NCBI RefSeq assembly: GCF_013002705.1
Contig: NZ_JABEND010000013.1
Location: 1 to 64,000, forward strand
Source of the DNA: Nakamurella aerolata
GTDB lineage: Bacteria; Actinomycetota; Actinomycetes; Mycobacteriales; Nakamurellaceae
Length of the DNA stretch: 64,000 bases
Direction: 5' to 3'
Shown piece after piece: positions 1-7,705 of this stretch (its first letter is position 1; each line of letters starts with the position of its first letter). The notes beneath the pieces are model-generated. The model was not told where the DNA came from, did no database searches, and worked only from the letters and a program-made list of their open reading frames with translations. Both the position numbers and the translations under genes were made by a program.

Positions 1-116
1 ACAGCCGGCTGCACTACCAGCCACCCGCCGAGTACGAACAAGCCCACTACGATCGACTACTGACCGTGCTCCAACCAGAGCCGGCCCACACAACACGACC
101 GGTACCAAACCCGTGA
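1..116 (+). CDS. IS3-family transposase OrfB, C-terminal end (partial)
   Basis: The frame from base 3 is open from the window edge to TGA at 114-116. It encodes 37 residues ending a typical IS3-family OrfB: the run SRLHYQPPAEYE, an HY pair and a short basic tail. In the full protein this follows the rve integrase core, which lies outside the window, so catalytic residues cannot be checked. It shows that insertion-sequence DNA borders the accessory region on the left. The family call rests on a short but characteristic tail. Confidence 0.6.
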   Translation, partial: SRLHYQPPAEYEQAHYDRLLTVLQPEPAHTTRPVPNP

Positions 117-483
117 CGCTTCACCCACGTTCCGCAAGCCTTCGGGGCGCTCCGCTCGCAAGACCTCCTTAGGCCTCTTTACGGAACAGCCGATCCGTAA
201 CACGACGTAAAGCCCTCAGGGTCCGGCTGGCCGAGCGCGTTACCGGAGGACGAGCTCGAGAAGCGACCCGGTGCGCGATGGGCCGCGGAGCGATGAGCTC
301 GCGCAGCGACCCGGTGCCCGATCGTCACCCGGAGGGTGACCAGAACGGGATCGTCACCCGGAGGGTGACCAGAACGGGATTGCTTACCGGGACAGAGTAC
401 CGCCAGCCAAGGCCAACACAGCAGCATGACCCACAGTGGCGGCTTCCACTTCGTGGGTGCCGTAGGGTATCTATGGTCGTTTA
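117..483. other. Non-coding stretch after the IS3 end
   Basis: I see no convincing gene here. The first part probably carries the right end of the IS3 element. A short sequence containing CAGCGACCCGGTG or a close variant occurs near 253-274 and 293-314, followed by the two 29-bp repeats described separately. The small open frames have no family features and no good ribosome binding site. Confidence 0.5.
321..378. repeat. Two tandem 29-bp repeats, each with a palindrome
   Basis: Bases 321-349 and 350-378 are identical 29-bp units. Each contains GTCACCC-GGA-GGGTGAC, a perfect 7-bp inverted repeat with a 3-bp centre. Tandem palindromes of this size can be operators for a dimeric DNA-binding protein or part of a transposon end. 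No gene starts close by on the plus strand, so the role is unknown. Confidence 0.6.
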
Positions 484-816
484 TCAGTGCCCCGTGAGGA
501 CCACCCGGTTGCCGTCGGGGTCTTTGAGTTGAAGGATGCGGGCTCTGCCTCCGGGTTGCGGGCCTTCATGGTCGATGCCGACCTGGGTCGCGTGCTCGGT
601 GGCAGCATCGAGGTCGGTCTCTTCGAGCACGACAGATGAGTGCCCGGCGCGGTCGGGTTCGGACCACACCTGCACCCCGAAGGCGTCGCCGAGGTGCCAC
701 TCGATCAGGCCGGGCATCGGGCGAGCGTCAGGCTCACGATCGAAAAGACTGGTGTACCACTGTTCGGCGCGGTCGAGGTCGGTGACTGTGCAGTTGGCGA
801 GCATTCGGTGGATCAT
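484..816 (-). CDS. VOC-family (glyoxalase/bleomycin-resistance fold) protein
   Basis: Encodes 110 residues, the usual size of a single-module VOC protein made of two beta-alpha-beta-beta-beta units. It begins MIHRMLANCTVTDLDRAEQWYTSLF, the standard N-terminal strand and helix. It ends LKDPDGNRVVLTGH, where the DPDGN turn is the family hallmark near the C-terminus. The start at 816 is preceded by AAGGAG at good spacing; the longer open frame upstream has no family similarity. Family members bind metal and act as lyases, dioxygenases or drug-binding proteins; the substrate is not evident. It is followed by nothing on its strand and preceded by another VOC gene and a reductase, probably one operon divergent from the TetR gene. 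Confidence 0.75.
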   Translation of the reverse strand: MIHRMLANCTVTDLDRAEQWYTSLFDREPDARPMPGLIEWHLGDAFGVQVWSEPDRAGHSSVVLEETDLDAATEHATQVGIDHEGPQPGGRARILQLKDPDGNRVVLTGH

Positions 817-889
817 TGCCGGCTCCTTCGATGTGGTCCTTCGGGTAAGTGGTGATTCCTGAACTTCGGTGTCCCATGAGTGTTGTCGC

Positions 890-1300
890 TCATCCTCCGT
901 CGCTCTCCGCTGGGGTGGGGCGCGGAGCGAAGACCCGGAACCGGTTGCCGTCGGGGTCGCGCATCTCGATCCACCGGACGCTCTCCTGCTCGTGCTCGGC
1001 GATTCTCTGAGCGCCGAGCCCTTCGGCACGGTCGGCGACCTCGCGCCAGCTGGTCTCGTCCTGGCTGCCGACGTCGAGCGCAACGGGCGCGATGCCCGCG
1101 GCGACGTCATCGGATCGCTCAATGATCCAGGTGATCGGGCCGGCCTCGTGGTCGAAGTCGAGCATCACCAGGTCATCGGATGCGCCGTCGGCGATCGGGA
1201 GCTCCATGAGCTCGGACCAGAACGCGGCGAGGCGGCGCGGACCCGGAGACATCATCGAGATCATGCCGATAACGGGGCGGGCGGTGGTGGTGCCAGTCAT
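890..1300 (-). CDS. VOC-family protein (second copy type)
   Basis: Encodes 136 residues of the VOC fold. The opening strand is PVIGMISMMSPGPRRLAAFW, and the closing signature is MRDPDGNRFRVFAP. The start at 1300 (MTGTTT) was chosen because AGGAAGGGC lies just upstream; an in-frame start at 1324 lacks this. It differs clearly from the neighbouring VOC protein, so it is not a recent tandem duplicate. Position between the reductase gene (1321-1884, same strand, 20 bp upstream) and the other VOC gene suggests co-transcription. The substrate is unknown. Confidence 0.75.
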   Translation of the reverse strand: MTGTTTARPVIGMISMMSPGPRRLAAFWSELMELPIADGASDDLVMLDFDHEAGPITWIIERSDDVAAGIAPVALDVGSQDETSWREVADRAEGLGAQRIAEHEQESVRWIEMRDPDGNRFRVFAPRPTPAESDGG

Positions 1301-1320
1301 GTGCTGCCCTTCCTGATCGA

Positions 1321-1884
1321 TCACAACGGCCGGTAGCGGGTGAGGACCACGCCGGCGCGGAACGACTTGGTCTCCAGCAGATCCAGCCGGGGGATGACAT
1401 ACCCGTCGGGGAAGAGCCGCCGACCACGCCCCTGTACGGCGGGGTAAACGAAGAGGCGGTACTCATCGACCAGACCGGACGGGATGAGGGCGTGGATGAG
1501 GCTGATGCTGCCGGTGCAGACGATGTCCTGCCCGTCGGTCTCCTTCAGGGAGCGCACTTCCTCGACCGGGTCGCCTGTCAACACCACCGAGCGCTCCCAG
1601 CCCGGGTCGTCCAGGGTCGAGCTCACCACGTACTTCGTCACCCTGTTCAGCGTCTCGGTGACGCCGGTGCGGTCGTCGGTCTGCTGCGGCCAGTAGCCGC
1701 GCATGTCCTCGAAGGTTTGCCGCCCGAAAAGGACGGCGTCGTTGGTGGCGTCCTGCCGGGCCATCTCCTCGAGCAGGTCGTCCTGGTCGTTCTCGGCCTC
1801 GGGCGAGAACCAGGGCCCGAGCATCTCGATCGACCCGTCGAGCGTGACGTTCTGGGTCACGATCAGTTTGCGTCCGGTCGTCAT
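1321..1884 (-). CDS. RibD C-terminal/dihydrofolate-reductase-like protein
   Basis: A 187-residue protein of the RibD_C (DHFR-fold) family, as seen in many actinobacterial YyaP/YwjB-type reductases. It starts RKLIVTQNVTLDGSIE, the usual first strand with the DG turn. It then has LFGRQTFEDMRGYWP, the nucleotide-binding helix motif, and GSISLIHALIPSGLVDEYRLFVYPAVQGRGRRLF, the C-terminal signature. Such proteins probably reduce small substrates with NAD(P)H, but most are uncharacterised and trimethoprim resistance should not be assumed. It is first in a minus-strand group with two VOC genes, divergent from the TetR regulator. Confidence 0.8.
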   Translation of the reverse strand: MTTGRKLIVTQNVTLDGSIEMLGPWFSPEAENDQDDLLEEMARQDATNDAVLFGRQTFEDMRGYWPQQTDDRTGVTETLNRVTKYVVSSTLDDPGWERSVVLTGDPVEEVRSLKETDGQDIVCTGSISLIHALIPSGLVDEYRLFVYPAVQGRGRRLFPDGYVIPRLDLLETKSFRAGVVLTRYRPL

Positions 1885-1944
1885 GTCGTCTCCGTTCGTC
1901 TCGGTGGCGTCGCCTCGCAGTCACGATGTTCACGCCGTCCACAT

Positions 1945-1964
1945 CTAAGTTAGACTGGGTTTAG
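1945..1964. promoter_or_regulatory. Candidate operator between reductase and TetR gene
   Basis: The 112-bp divergent gap contains CTAAGTTAGACTGGGTTTAG, an imperfect AT-rich palindrome (CTAA...TTAG ends) in otherwise GC-rich DNA. TetR-family regulators usually bind such a site between themselves and the genes they control. This is inferred from position and symmetry only. Confidence 0.3.
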
Positions 1965-1996
1965 GCCGAGGTCAAGGGCACGAGCAAGGAGAATGT

Positions 1997-2611
1997 ATGC
2001 CGGAGCCGCGGGACAGGTATCACCATGGAGATCTGCGGGCCGCGTTGATCGCGACCGGCCTGGACCTCACCCGCACCGGAGGCCCTGATGCGCTGCGCTT
2101 ACGTGAGGTCACGCGGCTGATCGGGGTCTCACCGAACGCCGCGTATCGGCACTTCGCCAACCATCAGGCGCTGCTCGCCGCCGTCGCCGCTGAGGTCCAG
2201 GACCGGATGGCGCAGAGCATGCGCGAGCACACGGTCACCACGGACGCGCAGGAGCTTGGCGCTCGGGCCGTGGCGCGGCTGCGCGGGGTGGGGCTGGGCT
2301 ACGTGGGCTTCGCGGTCGACGAACCCGGATGGTTCCGGCTCGCGTTCTTCGCCCCCGAAGGCGTCGACCGCCCCGATGGGCTGATGCCGCCGCCGCTGAG
2401 CCTGCTGCACGAAGCTCTCGATGCCCTGGTGGAGGCGAGTGTGCTCGCGCGGGAACGGCGGAAAGGGGCCGAGTGGTCGTGCTGGTCGACCGTGCACGGG
2501 TTCGCCGAACTGGCCATCCACGGGCCGCTGCGCGACCAACCGCGCCAGAGAGTGCACGGGCTCGCCGAACGCGCCATCGACGAAATCATCGCCGGCATCC
2601 TCGGCTCGTGA
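1997..2611 (+). CDS. TetR/AcrR-family transcriptional regulator
   Basis: A 204-residue protein with an N-terminal TetR helix-turn-helix (about residues 10-55): YHHGDLRAALIATGLDL, then LRLREVTRLIGVSPNAAYRHFANHQALL, which is the recognition-helix signature. The rest is an alpha-helical ligand domain of the WHG type (WFRLAFFAPE ... GFAELAIHGPL). AAGGAG at 1986-1991 precedes the ATG. It is divergent from the reductase/VOC genes and is the likely local repressor. The inducer is unknown. Confidence 0.85.
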   Translation: MPEPRDRYHHGDLRAALIATGLDLTRTGGPDALRLREVTRLIGVSPNAAYRHFANHQALLAAVAAEVQDRMAQSMREHTVTTDAQELGARAVARLRGVGLGYVGFAVDEPGWFRLAFFAPEGVDRPDGLMPPPLSLLHEALDALVEASVLARERRKGAEWSCWSTVHGFAELAIHGPLRDQPRQRVHGLAERAIDEIIAGILGS

Positions 2612-2647
2612 GGGCCATCCGGCGACCCGGCATCCCGCGCACGCGAC

Positions 2648-2659
2648 CGTCCCGTAAGA
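2648..2659 (+). promoter_or_regulatory. Resolvase half-site-like motif (left of the mer transposon)
   Basis: CGTCCCGTAAGA matches exactly the motif at 7774-7785 beside the second resolvase gene. It fits the TGTC-n3-TA pattern of Tn3/gamma-delta resolvase half-sites. If the mer transposon at 2700-7745 is removed, this motif and those at 7774-7826 come together as one res-like region. Confidence 0.4.
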
Positions 2660-2691
2660 TGAACCTCCACCGGACACACCCACTCCCGACC

Positions 2692-2699
2692 TGGGAGCC
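2692..2699 (+). repeat. Target-site duplication, left copy
   Basis: TGGGAGCC lies immediately outside the left terminal repeat and recurs exactly at 7746-7753, immediately outside the right terminal repeat. An 8-bp duplication abutting both termini supports a single transposition event. Confidence 0.75.
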
Positions 2700-2739
2700 T
2701 GTGGGTTTGAGTGCTTTGCGGCGGTTTTCTGTGATCGCT
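2700..2739 (+). repeat. Left terminal inverted repeat of the mer transposon
   Basis: Starts TGTGGGTTTGAGTGC and contains GCGG and TTCTGTG. Aligned with the inward reading of 7745-7706 it matches at about 26 of 40 positions, best at the outer TGTGG, at GGCGG and at TTCTGT. The tniB stop codon is only 8 bp further in. Confidence 0.65.
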
Positions 2740-2747
2740 TGGGGGCG

Positions 2748-3557
2748 TTAGTTTCCGATCACGAGGATGCTGGCGGCGGATTCTATGACGTCGTCGGTGA
2801 TGGTCTCGAGTTGGTTGATCTTGAGCACTCGGGCGATCTGAGGGAAGAGGCGTTCGAGGAGGCGGAAGTTGCCCCGGGTGATGCGTTCGATCGCGGCGAT
2901 CGCTTGCGCGTCGGTGAAGTCGTCTGGGTCAAGAGTGCGGCCGAGGCGTTTCCAATGGCGATCGAGGACGAAGAGCAGTTCCTCGCGTCCTAGTGCCCGG
3001 TATCGGTGTGAAAATCCGAGGCGGCTGTAGAGCTGAGGGTAGTGGCGAAACCGCTGGTCAATGCCAGGCATGCCGATGAGGATGATCGCCAGGTCGTAGC
3101 GGTCGTGTTCATCACGGAGGAGTTCGAGTGCGGTCGGGGCCAGTCGTTCGGCTTCATCGATGATGAGCAGCTCGACCCACTTGTTGGTGTGACCTGAGCG
3201 GGCGCCGGTGACTTTGCCGATGTTGCGCTGGTGTTCGTCGATGCAGATGCCGAGCTTTGTCTGCAGGTGCGCGATCTCGTGCATGAGGATTTTGGGCCTG
3301 GGGAGCACCTCGGGGGTGTAGAACACGGTCCGGCACCGGTTCGCAGTTGCATAAAGCTTGGCGTCGTCTTCGGTGCGCGGCCCCCATTCGGTGATGAACG
3401 GTTCCACGGTGTCCCAGTGGGCGTATCGGCGTGCCGATTGGGTCTTGCCGATGCCGGCGTCGCCGTGACAGATGCCGATGGTGCGTTCCTTGCGTACCGC
3501 GGTGGCGAATTCGGTGAACCGGCGATGTTCCTTGGTGATGATGAAGTCCTTGGCCAT
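2748..3557 (-). CDS. tniB: TniB-like AAA ATPase, transposition accessory protein
   Basis: A 269-residue AAA+ ATPase that activates the partner DDE transposase and helps select target DNA, as TniB/MuB/IstB-type proteins do. Walker A is GDAGIGKTQ (about residue 32), Walker B is ELLIIDEAE, and a sensor region IILIGMPGIDQRF follows. It ends in the conserved LLERLFPQIARVLKIN stretch. The start lies two bases after the upstream tniA stop, so the two are translationally coupled. The homologue at 9836-10654 shares the same motif order, but the two differ at many positions. Confidence 0.85.
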   Translation of the reverse strand: MAKDFIITKEHRRFTEFATAVRKERTIGICHGDAGIGKTQSARRYAHWDTVEPFITEWGPRTEDDAKLYATANRCRTVFYTPEVLPRPKILMHEIAHLQTKLGICIDEHQRNIGKVTGARSGHTNKWVELLIIDEAERLAPTALELLRDEHDRYDLAIILIGMPGIDQRFRHYPQLYSRLGFSHRYRALGREELLFVLDRHWKRLGRTLDPDDFTDAQAIAAIERITRGNFRLLERLFPQIARVLKINQLETITDDVIESAASILVIGN

Positions 3558-3559
3558 CC

Positions 3560-4939
3560 TTAGTCCTCTTCGTAGGTGCGCAGCTTGGTTGGCCGCGCTC
3601 CGGGGGCGGCGGTGCGCGGTTCGGCCCGATCGGCGATACGCGGGATGCGGTCGTTGATGTCTTTGCGCAGTTGGCGCCGGCGGGCTCGGCGTGCGGTCTC
3701 GACTTCTTGCAGGCTTACCCGTTGGTTCGGGTGCGCCTCATCGATGGCCACGCAGAGGAAGGTGTCGCGGTCGTATACGCGAACCTCGGAGATGTCACGC
3801 GGGTCGTAGCGGATCGTCACCGGGCGGCCAACGAACGGTGCCAGAGTTGGCGCGAGGTAGCGCCGGCCTTGGAAGTGGATGCCGTCACGCTGCACGGTGC
3901 GGTGCTTGGGCACCGTCAGCAGCAGTCCGTCGAGTTCATCGAGGGATTCGGGCATGCGTGGCAACCACCCGTCACCGATCCACGCCTTCTTCGGGCTCGT
4001 CCCGATCTCCCGGTGGGTCCGCTCGTTGTAGGTGGCGATGAAACCGGCGATCGCCTGATCGAGCGCAGGTAGATCCAGTGATGGAGGTGTCTTGGCCCCT
4101 GGTGCCAGATGTCCGGGCAGGGTGGCCAGGAGCTCGGTGTTGACTGTGCCGAAGAACCGCTCGATCTTGCCTCGGCCTTGCGGGCGACCGACGGTGGAGA
4201 AGATGAGGCGGATTTTCAGTGAGACCGCGGTGTACTCGAGGTGGCGGCTGGTGAAGTCGCTGCCGTGATCGATATAGAGGACGTCGGGTAGTCCGCACAT
4301 CGCCCAGGCCGGTTCGGTCTTGCGCCAGATCGCCTGTCGTAGCACCAGCGCGGTGTTCATCGCCGATGGCGCCCCGGTGAAGACCATGTACCCGCAGACC
4401 GCGCGGGAGTAGTCGTCCATCACCACCGTCAGCCAGGGCCGGTCGGGGGTGCCGCTGGCGCCGGTGATGAGGATGTCGAGTTCGGTGTGATCGGCTTGCC
4501 ACGTCACATTCGGCCGTTCGGCGCGATGGCGGAACACCAGTTCATAGCGGTCCCGATATGCTGCCGGCCCCTCCAGAGCAAGCGTCACCAGGGCCGGGTC
4601 CAAAGCGTGGACGATGGCGCGGACCGTGGCATAGCTCGGGGCCGCCAAACCCAAGCGACCCGCTTCGGCCGTGGTGAGCCGGTGCAATGCAGCGGTGCTC
4701 GGGCGTGGGCGGGTCAGCGCGAGGTGCTCGAGAAACGTGACCAGTTCCGCCGGAGTGCGTCGAGATCCCGTGTCGCGTCGTGGCCGCGGCTCCAACGCCG
4801 CGATGCCGCCGGTCTTGTAAAGCTGGTGCCAGCGTTGCAGTGTCCGCAGCCCGGTGCCGGTGTCACGGGCCAGGGTCGTCAGCGAGATGCCGTCCTCGAC
4901 GTGAAGCCGGAGGATTCGCCACCGCTGCGGCCCGTCCAT
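3560..4939 (-). CDS. tniA: TniA-like DDE transposase (Mu/IS481-type rve integrase)
   Basis: A 459-residue transposase. An N-terminal helix-turn-helix (WRILRLHVEDG...LRTLQRWHQLY) is followed by an rve integrase core. The catalytic triad is visible: Asp in TWQADHTELDI, Asp in LYIDHGSDF and Glu in GRGKIERFFGTVN. A Mu-type C-terminal beta-barrel region follows. The start at 4939 (MDGPQRW) lies one base after the resolvase stop; the longer frame upstream overlaps the resolvase and was rejected. It sits between the resolvase and tniB as in Tn402-like modules and would cut and join the ends at 2700 and 7745. Confidence 0.88.
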   Translation of the reverse strand: MDGPQRWRILRLHVEDGISLTTLARDTGTGLRTLQRWHQLYKTGGIAALEPRPRRDTGSRRTPAELVTFLEHLALTRPRPSTAALHRLTTAEAGRLGLAAPSYATVRAIVHALDPALVTLALEGPAAYRDRYELVFRHRAERPNVTWQADHTELDILITGASGTPDRPWLTVVMDDYSRAVCGYMVFTGAPSAMNTALVLRQAIWRKTEPAWAMCGLPDVLYIDHGSDFTSRHLEYTAVSLKIRLIFSTVGRPQGRGKIERFFGTVNTELLATLPGHLAPGAKTPPSLDLPALDQAIAGFIATYNERTHREIGTSPKKAWIGDGWLPRMPESLDELDGLLLTVPKHRTVQRDGIHFQGRRYLAPTLAPFVGRPVTIRYDPRDISEVRVYDRDTFLCVAIDEAHPNQRVSLQEVETARRARRRQLRKDINDRIPRIADRAEPRTAAPGARPTKLRTYEED

Positions 4940-4940
4940 G

Positions 4941-5543
4941 TCACACCTGCTGGGAGACCATGTCGCGGTCGCGGGCAGCCTGTTGGTGCCGGTACAGCGT
5001 GGCGCGAGACCATCCGACCAATCGGGCGGCTTCCTCGGCGGTGCGACCCTTGGCGCGGGCGTCCCGAGCGATGTCGAGTTTCTCCGCAATCACCGCCGGG
5101 TCAACAGGCGGCCGACCGAACCGGGTACCGCTCTGCTTCGCCGCAGCGATGCCGGCATTGACTCGCTCGGTGATCAGCTCGCGCTCGTACTCGGCCAGCG
5201 TGGCCAGCATGCCCAGCATTAACCGGCCGGAAGTGGTCTCCGGGTCGATGCCGTCCGAAAGCGACTTGATCTTTACGCCCTTGTCGCGCATCAGGTTCAC
5301 GGTGTTGAGGACATCGATCAAGGATCGGCCGAGCCGGTCGATGCGCCACACCACGACCGTGTCGCCGGACTCGGCATAGTCCAACAGGCGCTTCATCCCC
5401 GGGCGTTCGATCGCGGTCCGGCTACCCGAGGTCACATCCGCGAACACATCCCGCTTCTGCACCCCGGAATCCACGAGTGCATCCAACTGCAACTGCGCGT
5501 CCTGACTCGCAGTGCTCACGCGGGTGTACCCCAAGAGCCTCAT
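4941..5543 (-). CDS. tniR: Serine resolvase/invertase of the mer transposon
   Basis: A 200-residue resolvase. The catalytic serine is in LLGYTRVSTASQDAQLQ; the dimer-helix part has WRIDRLGRSL and MLATLAEYERELITERVNAGI. A C-terminal helix-turn-helix reads GRTAEEAARLVGWSRATLYRH. It would resolve cointegrates at an upstream res site. The start at 5543 (MRLLGY) was preferred over 5561, because family members begin one or two residues before the LLGYTRVS strand. It is only modestly similar to the resolvase at 7838-8434, so the two elements carry distinct resolution systems. Confidence 0.88.
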   Translation of the reverse strand: MRLLGYTRVSTASQDAQLQLDALVDSGVQKRDVFADVTSGSRTAIERPGMKRLLDYAESGDTVVVWRIDRLGRSLIDVLNTVNLMRDKGVKIKSLSDGIDPETTSGRLMLGMLATLAEYERELITERVNAGIAAAKQSGTRFGRPPVDPAVIAEKLDIARDARAKGRTAEEAARLVGWSRATLYRHQQAARDRDMVSQQV

Positions 5544-5671
5544 GACATGATTATGACTCACAAACCCCTACCGAGCACCACCCTGCGACAGTTCACGGTG
5601 AGACGACTTCGCGAGAGGCAGAAGGTGCCCATCGGCCCATGAAGCGGTCTCGGCGTCCGGTCCCCGCCTGG

Positions 5672-5683
5672 TGTCTCATAAGA
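5672..5683 (+). promoter_or_regulatory. Resolvase half-site-like motif (candidate res of the mer transposon)
   Basis: TGTCTCATAAGA fits the TGTC-n3-TA resolvase half-site pattern and contains a small GTCT/AGAC inverted repeat. It lies in the roughly 200-bp non-coding gap between the resolvase start and the merA stop, where a res site is expected. Confidence 0.4.
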
Positions 5684-5763
5684 CTGTAGGTTTTTAAGGC
5701 ACATTCACGGCGCCAGGCGGGCCGCCGCGGGAGCCCTCGTCCACCCCGCTGGGGCCGCGGGTT

Positions 5764-7164
5764 TCAGGCGCAGCATGACGTCGGCATCTGGTTTCGGAAG
5801 AGGCCGGCCACGATGCGCAGGCTTTCGCTCATGGTCAGGTACGGCGCCCAGGTGTCGGCCAGATCGTCGACGGTCATGCCGCTTTTGATGGCGTAGGTGG
5901 CCGCCAGCATGATCTCCCCGGCCCCGTCCGCCAGAGCGTGCACGCCCAGAACCTTGCCGCTCACGGCGTCGGCGACGAGCTTCACCGCCCCGCGGGTGTC
6001 GTGCTGGACGAGCGCCCGGGGGACATCGGACAGGTCCAGGACGCGGCAGTCGCACGCGTGCCCTCGGGTGAGGGCCTCGTCCTCGGTCAACCCCGCCGAG
6101 GCCAGCTGGGGCCGGGTGAACACGACCGCAGGAAAGCCGGCGTAGTCGACCCGAGCTGCCGGCGGGTACCTGTCCTCGGTCAGGGCGTTGAGCGCGGCGG
6201 CCCGACCGCCGGCGGCGGCGGCGTAGACGTACTGGGGAGCCCCCGAGACGTCACCGGCGGCCCAGACGCGCGGGTTGGAGGTGCGCTGGGTCTGGTCGAC
6301 CACGACGAAGCCGCGCTCGTCCACGTCCACACCGGCAGCGGCCAGGTTCAGGCCGTCGGTGCGGGGCAGGCGTCCGGTGGCCACCAGGACCTGCGCGCCG
6401 CGCACCTGTTCGCCCGAGTCCGTGGTCACCACCACCTCTCCTGCGGGGCCTGGTTCGCGGGCCACAGTGGTCGCGCGCTCTTCGACCACGGTGATGCCGT
6501 CGTCGGTGAAGACTTCCCGAAGTCTCTGGGCCAGCTCCGGCTCGGCGTGCGGCGCCAGACGCCCGACCACAGAGACCCGGGTGCCGAGGTGAGCGAACAG
6601 CTGGGCCTGCTCCATCCCGACGTACCCGCCACCGATAACGACCAGGGACTCAGGCAGCTCGGTCAGCTGCATCGCGGTGGTGGACGTCAGCCGGTCCACA
6701 GAGTCGAGACCGACCACCTCCGGGATGGCGGGGGTGGCACCGGTGGCGACCAGATAGGCCCGGGCCCGCAGCGCCTGGCCGTCGACGGCCAGGGTGTCCC
6801 CGTCCAGGAAGCTGGCCTGGCCTGGGCGGACCTGGAAGCCGTAGGCAGCGGCCACATCGGCGTACTTCGCATCACGCAGGCGCTCGATGAGTGCGTCCTT
6901 CTGGGCCACCAGATCGCCGAGGTTCACCGGTGCGGCTGACGTTGGGGCACCTTTGAAGGGATTGGTGAGCGCGGCGTGCCGGGCCCCGGCGGCCGCCAGG
7001 AGCGTCTTGGACGGCACGCAGCCGATGTTCACGCACGTCCCGCCCAGAACACCGCGCTCAACCAGCACGACGCTCTTACCGGCCTGGCTGGCCGCGATGG
7101 CGGCGGACATCGCCGCGCCTCCTGAGCCGATCACGGCCAGATCGACGTCGTAGTCCACACCCAT
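5764..7164 (-). CDS. merA: Mercuric reductase MerA (short form without HMA domain)
   Basis: A 466-residue cytosolic flavoenzyme that reduces Hg(II) to Hg(0) with NADPH. The FAD-binding GSGGAAMSAAIAA is near residue 13, and the redox-active disulfide is GGTCVNIGCVPSK. An NAD(P)H-binding VVIGGGYVGMEQAQ and an FAD segment VWAAGDVSG follow. The C-terminal pair in TSCCA is the vicinal cysteine pair that delivers mercury and separates MerA from other disulfide reductases. The tyrosine in APYLTMSES matches the conserved substrate-site position. The N-terminal heavy-metal domain of Tn501 MerA is absent, as is common in actinobacteria. No merT, merP or merB accompanies it, so uptake would depend on other routes. 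Confidence 0.93.
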   Translation of the reverse strand: MGVDYDVDLAVIGSGGAAMSAAIAASQAGKSVVLVERGVLGGTCVNIGCVPSKTLLAAAGARHAALTNPFKGAPTSAAPVNLGDLVAQKDALIERLRDAKYADVAAAYGFQVRPGQASFLDGDTLAVDGQALRARAYLVATGATPAIPEVVGLDSVDRLTSTTAMQLTELPESLVVIGGGYVGMEQAQLFAHLGTRVSVVGRLAPHAEPELAQRLREVFTDDGITVVEERATTVAREPGPAGEVVVTTDSGEQVRGAQVLVATGRLPRTDGLNLAAAGVDVDERGFVVVDQTQRTSNPRVWAAGDVSGAPQYVYAAAAGGRAAALNALTEDRYPPAARVDYAGFPAVVFTRPQLASAGLTEDEALTRGHACDCRVLDLSDVPRALVQHDTRGAVKLVADAVSGKVLGVHALADGAGEIMLAATYAIKSGMTVDDLADTWAPYLTMSESLRIVAGLFRNQMPTSCCA

Positions 7165-7202
7165 TTGCCCACCTTCCTTCGCGTGACCCCTCTTCAGCGT
7201 CC

Positions 7203-7234
7203 ATAGTGGACGTTCCAGCGCAGGGGAAGGTCAA
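7203..7234 (-). promoter_or_regulatory. MerR-type promoter/operator of merA
   Basis: Read leftward, a -35 TTGACC (7229-7234) and a -10 CACTAT (7203-7208) are separated by 20 bp, longer than optimal, as at MerR-activated promoters. The spacer carries the dyad ACCTTCCC...GGAACGT, the classic MerR/CueR operator. Transcription runs into merA. MerR would untwist this promoter when mercury is bound. Confidence 0.75.
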
Positions 7235-7269
7235 GGCGAACATGGACGAGAGCCGAGAAAGGGGCCACT

Positions 7270-7659
7270 GTGCGCATCGGTGAGTTGGCCGTGGCCAGCG
7301 GCACCACAACCAAGACGCTGCGCTTCTACGAAGAAGCCGGCCTACTACCTGCGCCTGAGCGCACCGCCAACGGATACCGCGACTACACCCCTGCGGCCCT
7401 GGCGCGCCTGGACTTCGTTCGCCGCGGCCGCACCGCTGGGCTCACCCTGGCCCAGATTCGCGAGATCCTCGACATCCGCGACGCCGGAGTCGCACCCTGC
7501 CAGCACGTGCACGCCCTGCTCGAAGCCCACCTGGGCGACCTGGACCGCCAAATCGCCGACCTGCAAGCACTGCGACACACCGTCGCGCACCTTCACCACA
7601 GTGCCACCACCAGCGACCCCACCAAATGCGACACCACGACCGTCTGCCGCTATCTGTGA
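7270..7659 (+). CDS. merR: MerR-family mercury-responsive regulator
   Basis: A 129-residue regulator starting with GTG. The winged helix is MRIGELAVASGTTTKTLRFYEEAGLL...NGYRDYTPAALARLDFVRRGRTAGLTL. A long dimerisation helix follows. Cysteines at about positions 77 (APCQH), 120 (TKC) and 126 (VCRYL) resemble the three-cysteine Hg(II) site of Tn501 MerR (82, 117, 126), although the last spacing is shorter. It is divergent from merA across the operator at 7203-7234. A related copper or zinc sensor is less likely given the linked merA. Confidence 0.88.
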   Translation: MRIGELAVASGTTTKTLRFYEEAGLLPAPERTANGYRDYTPAALARLDFVRRGRTAGLTLAQIREILDIRDAGVAPCQHVHALLEAHLGDLDRQIADLQALRHTVAHLHHSATTSDPTKCDTTTVCRYL

Positions 7660-7705
7660 CCAGACCGGTGCTCGCGTGTATCGCCATGAGCAGATGCCGC
7701 CACAG

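Noticed and set aside
393-405. Left target duplication of the second transposon (GTACCGCC)
   Set aside because: It matches the right flank GTACCGCT at 7 of 8 bases, but no terminal repeat follows it.
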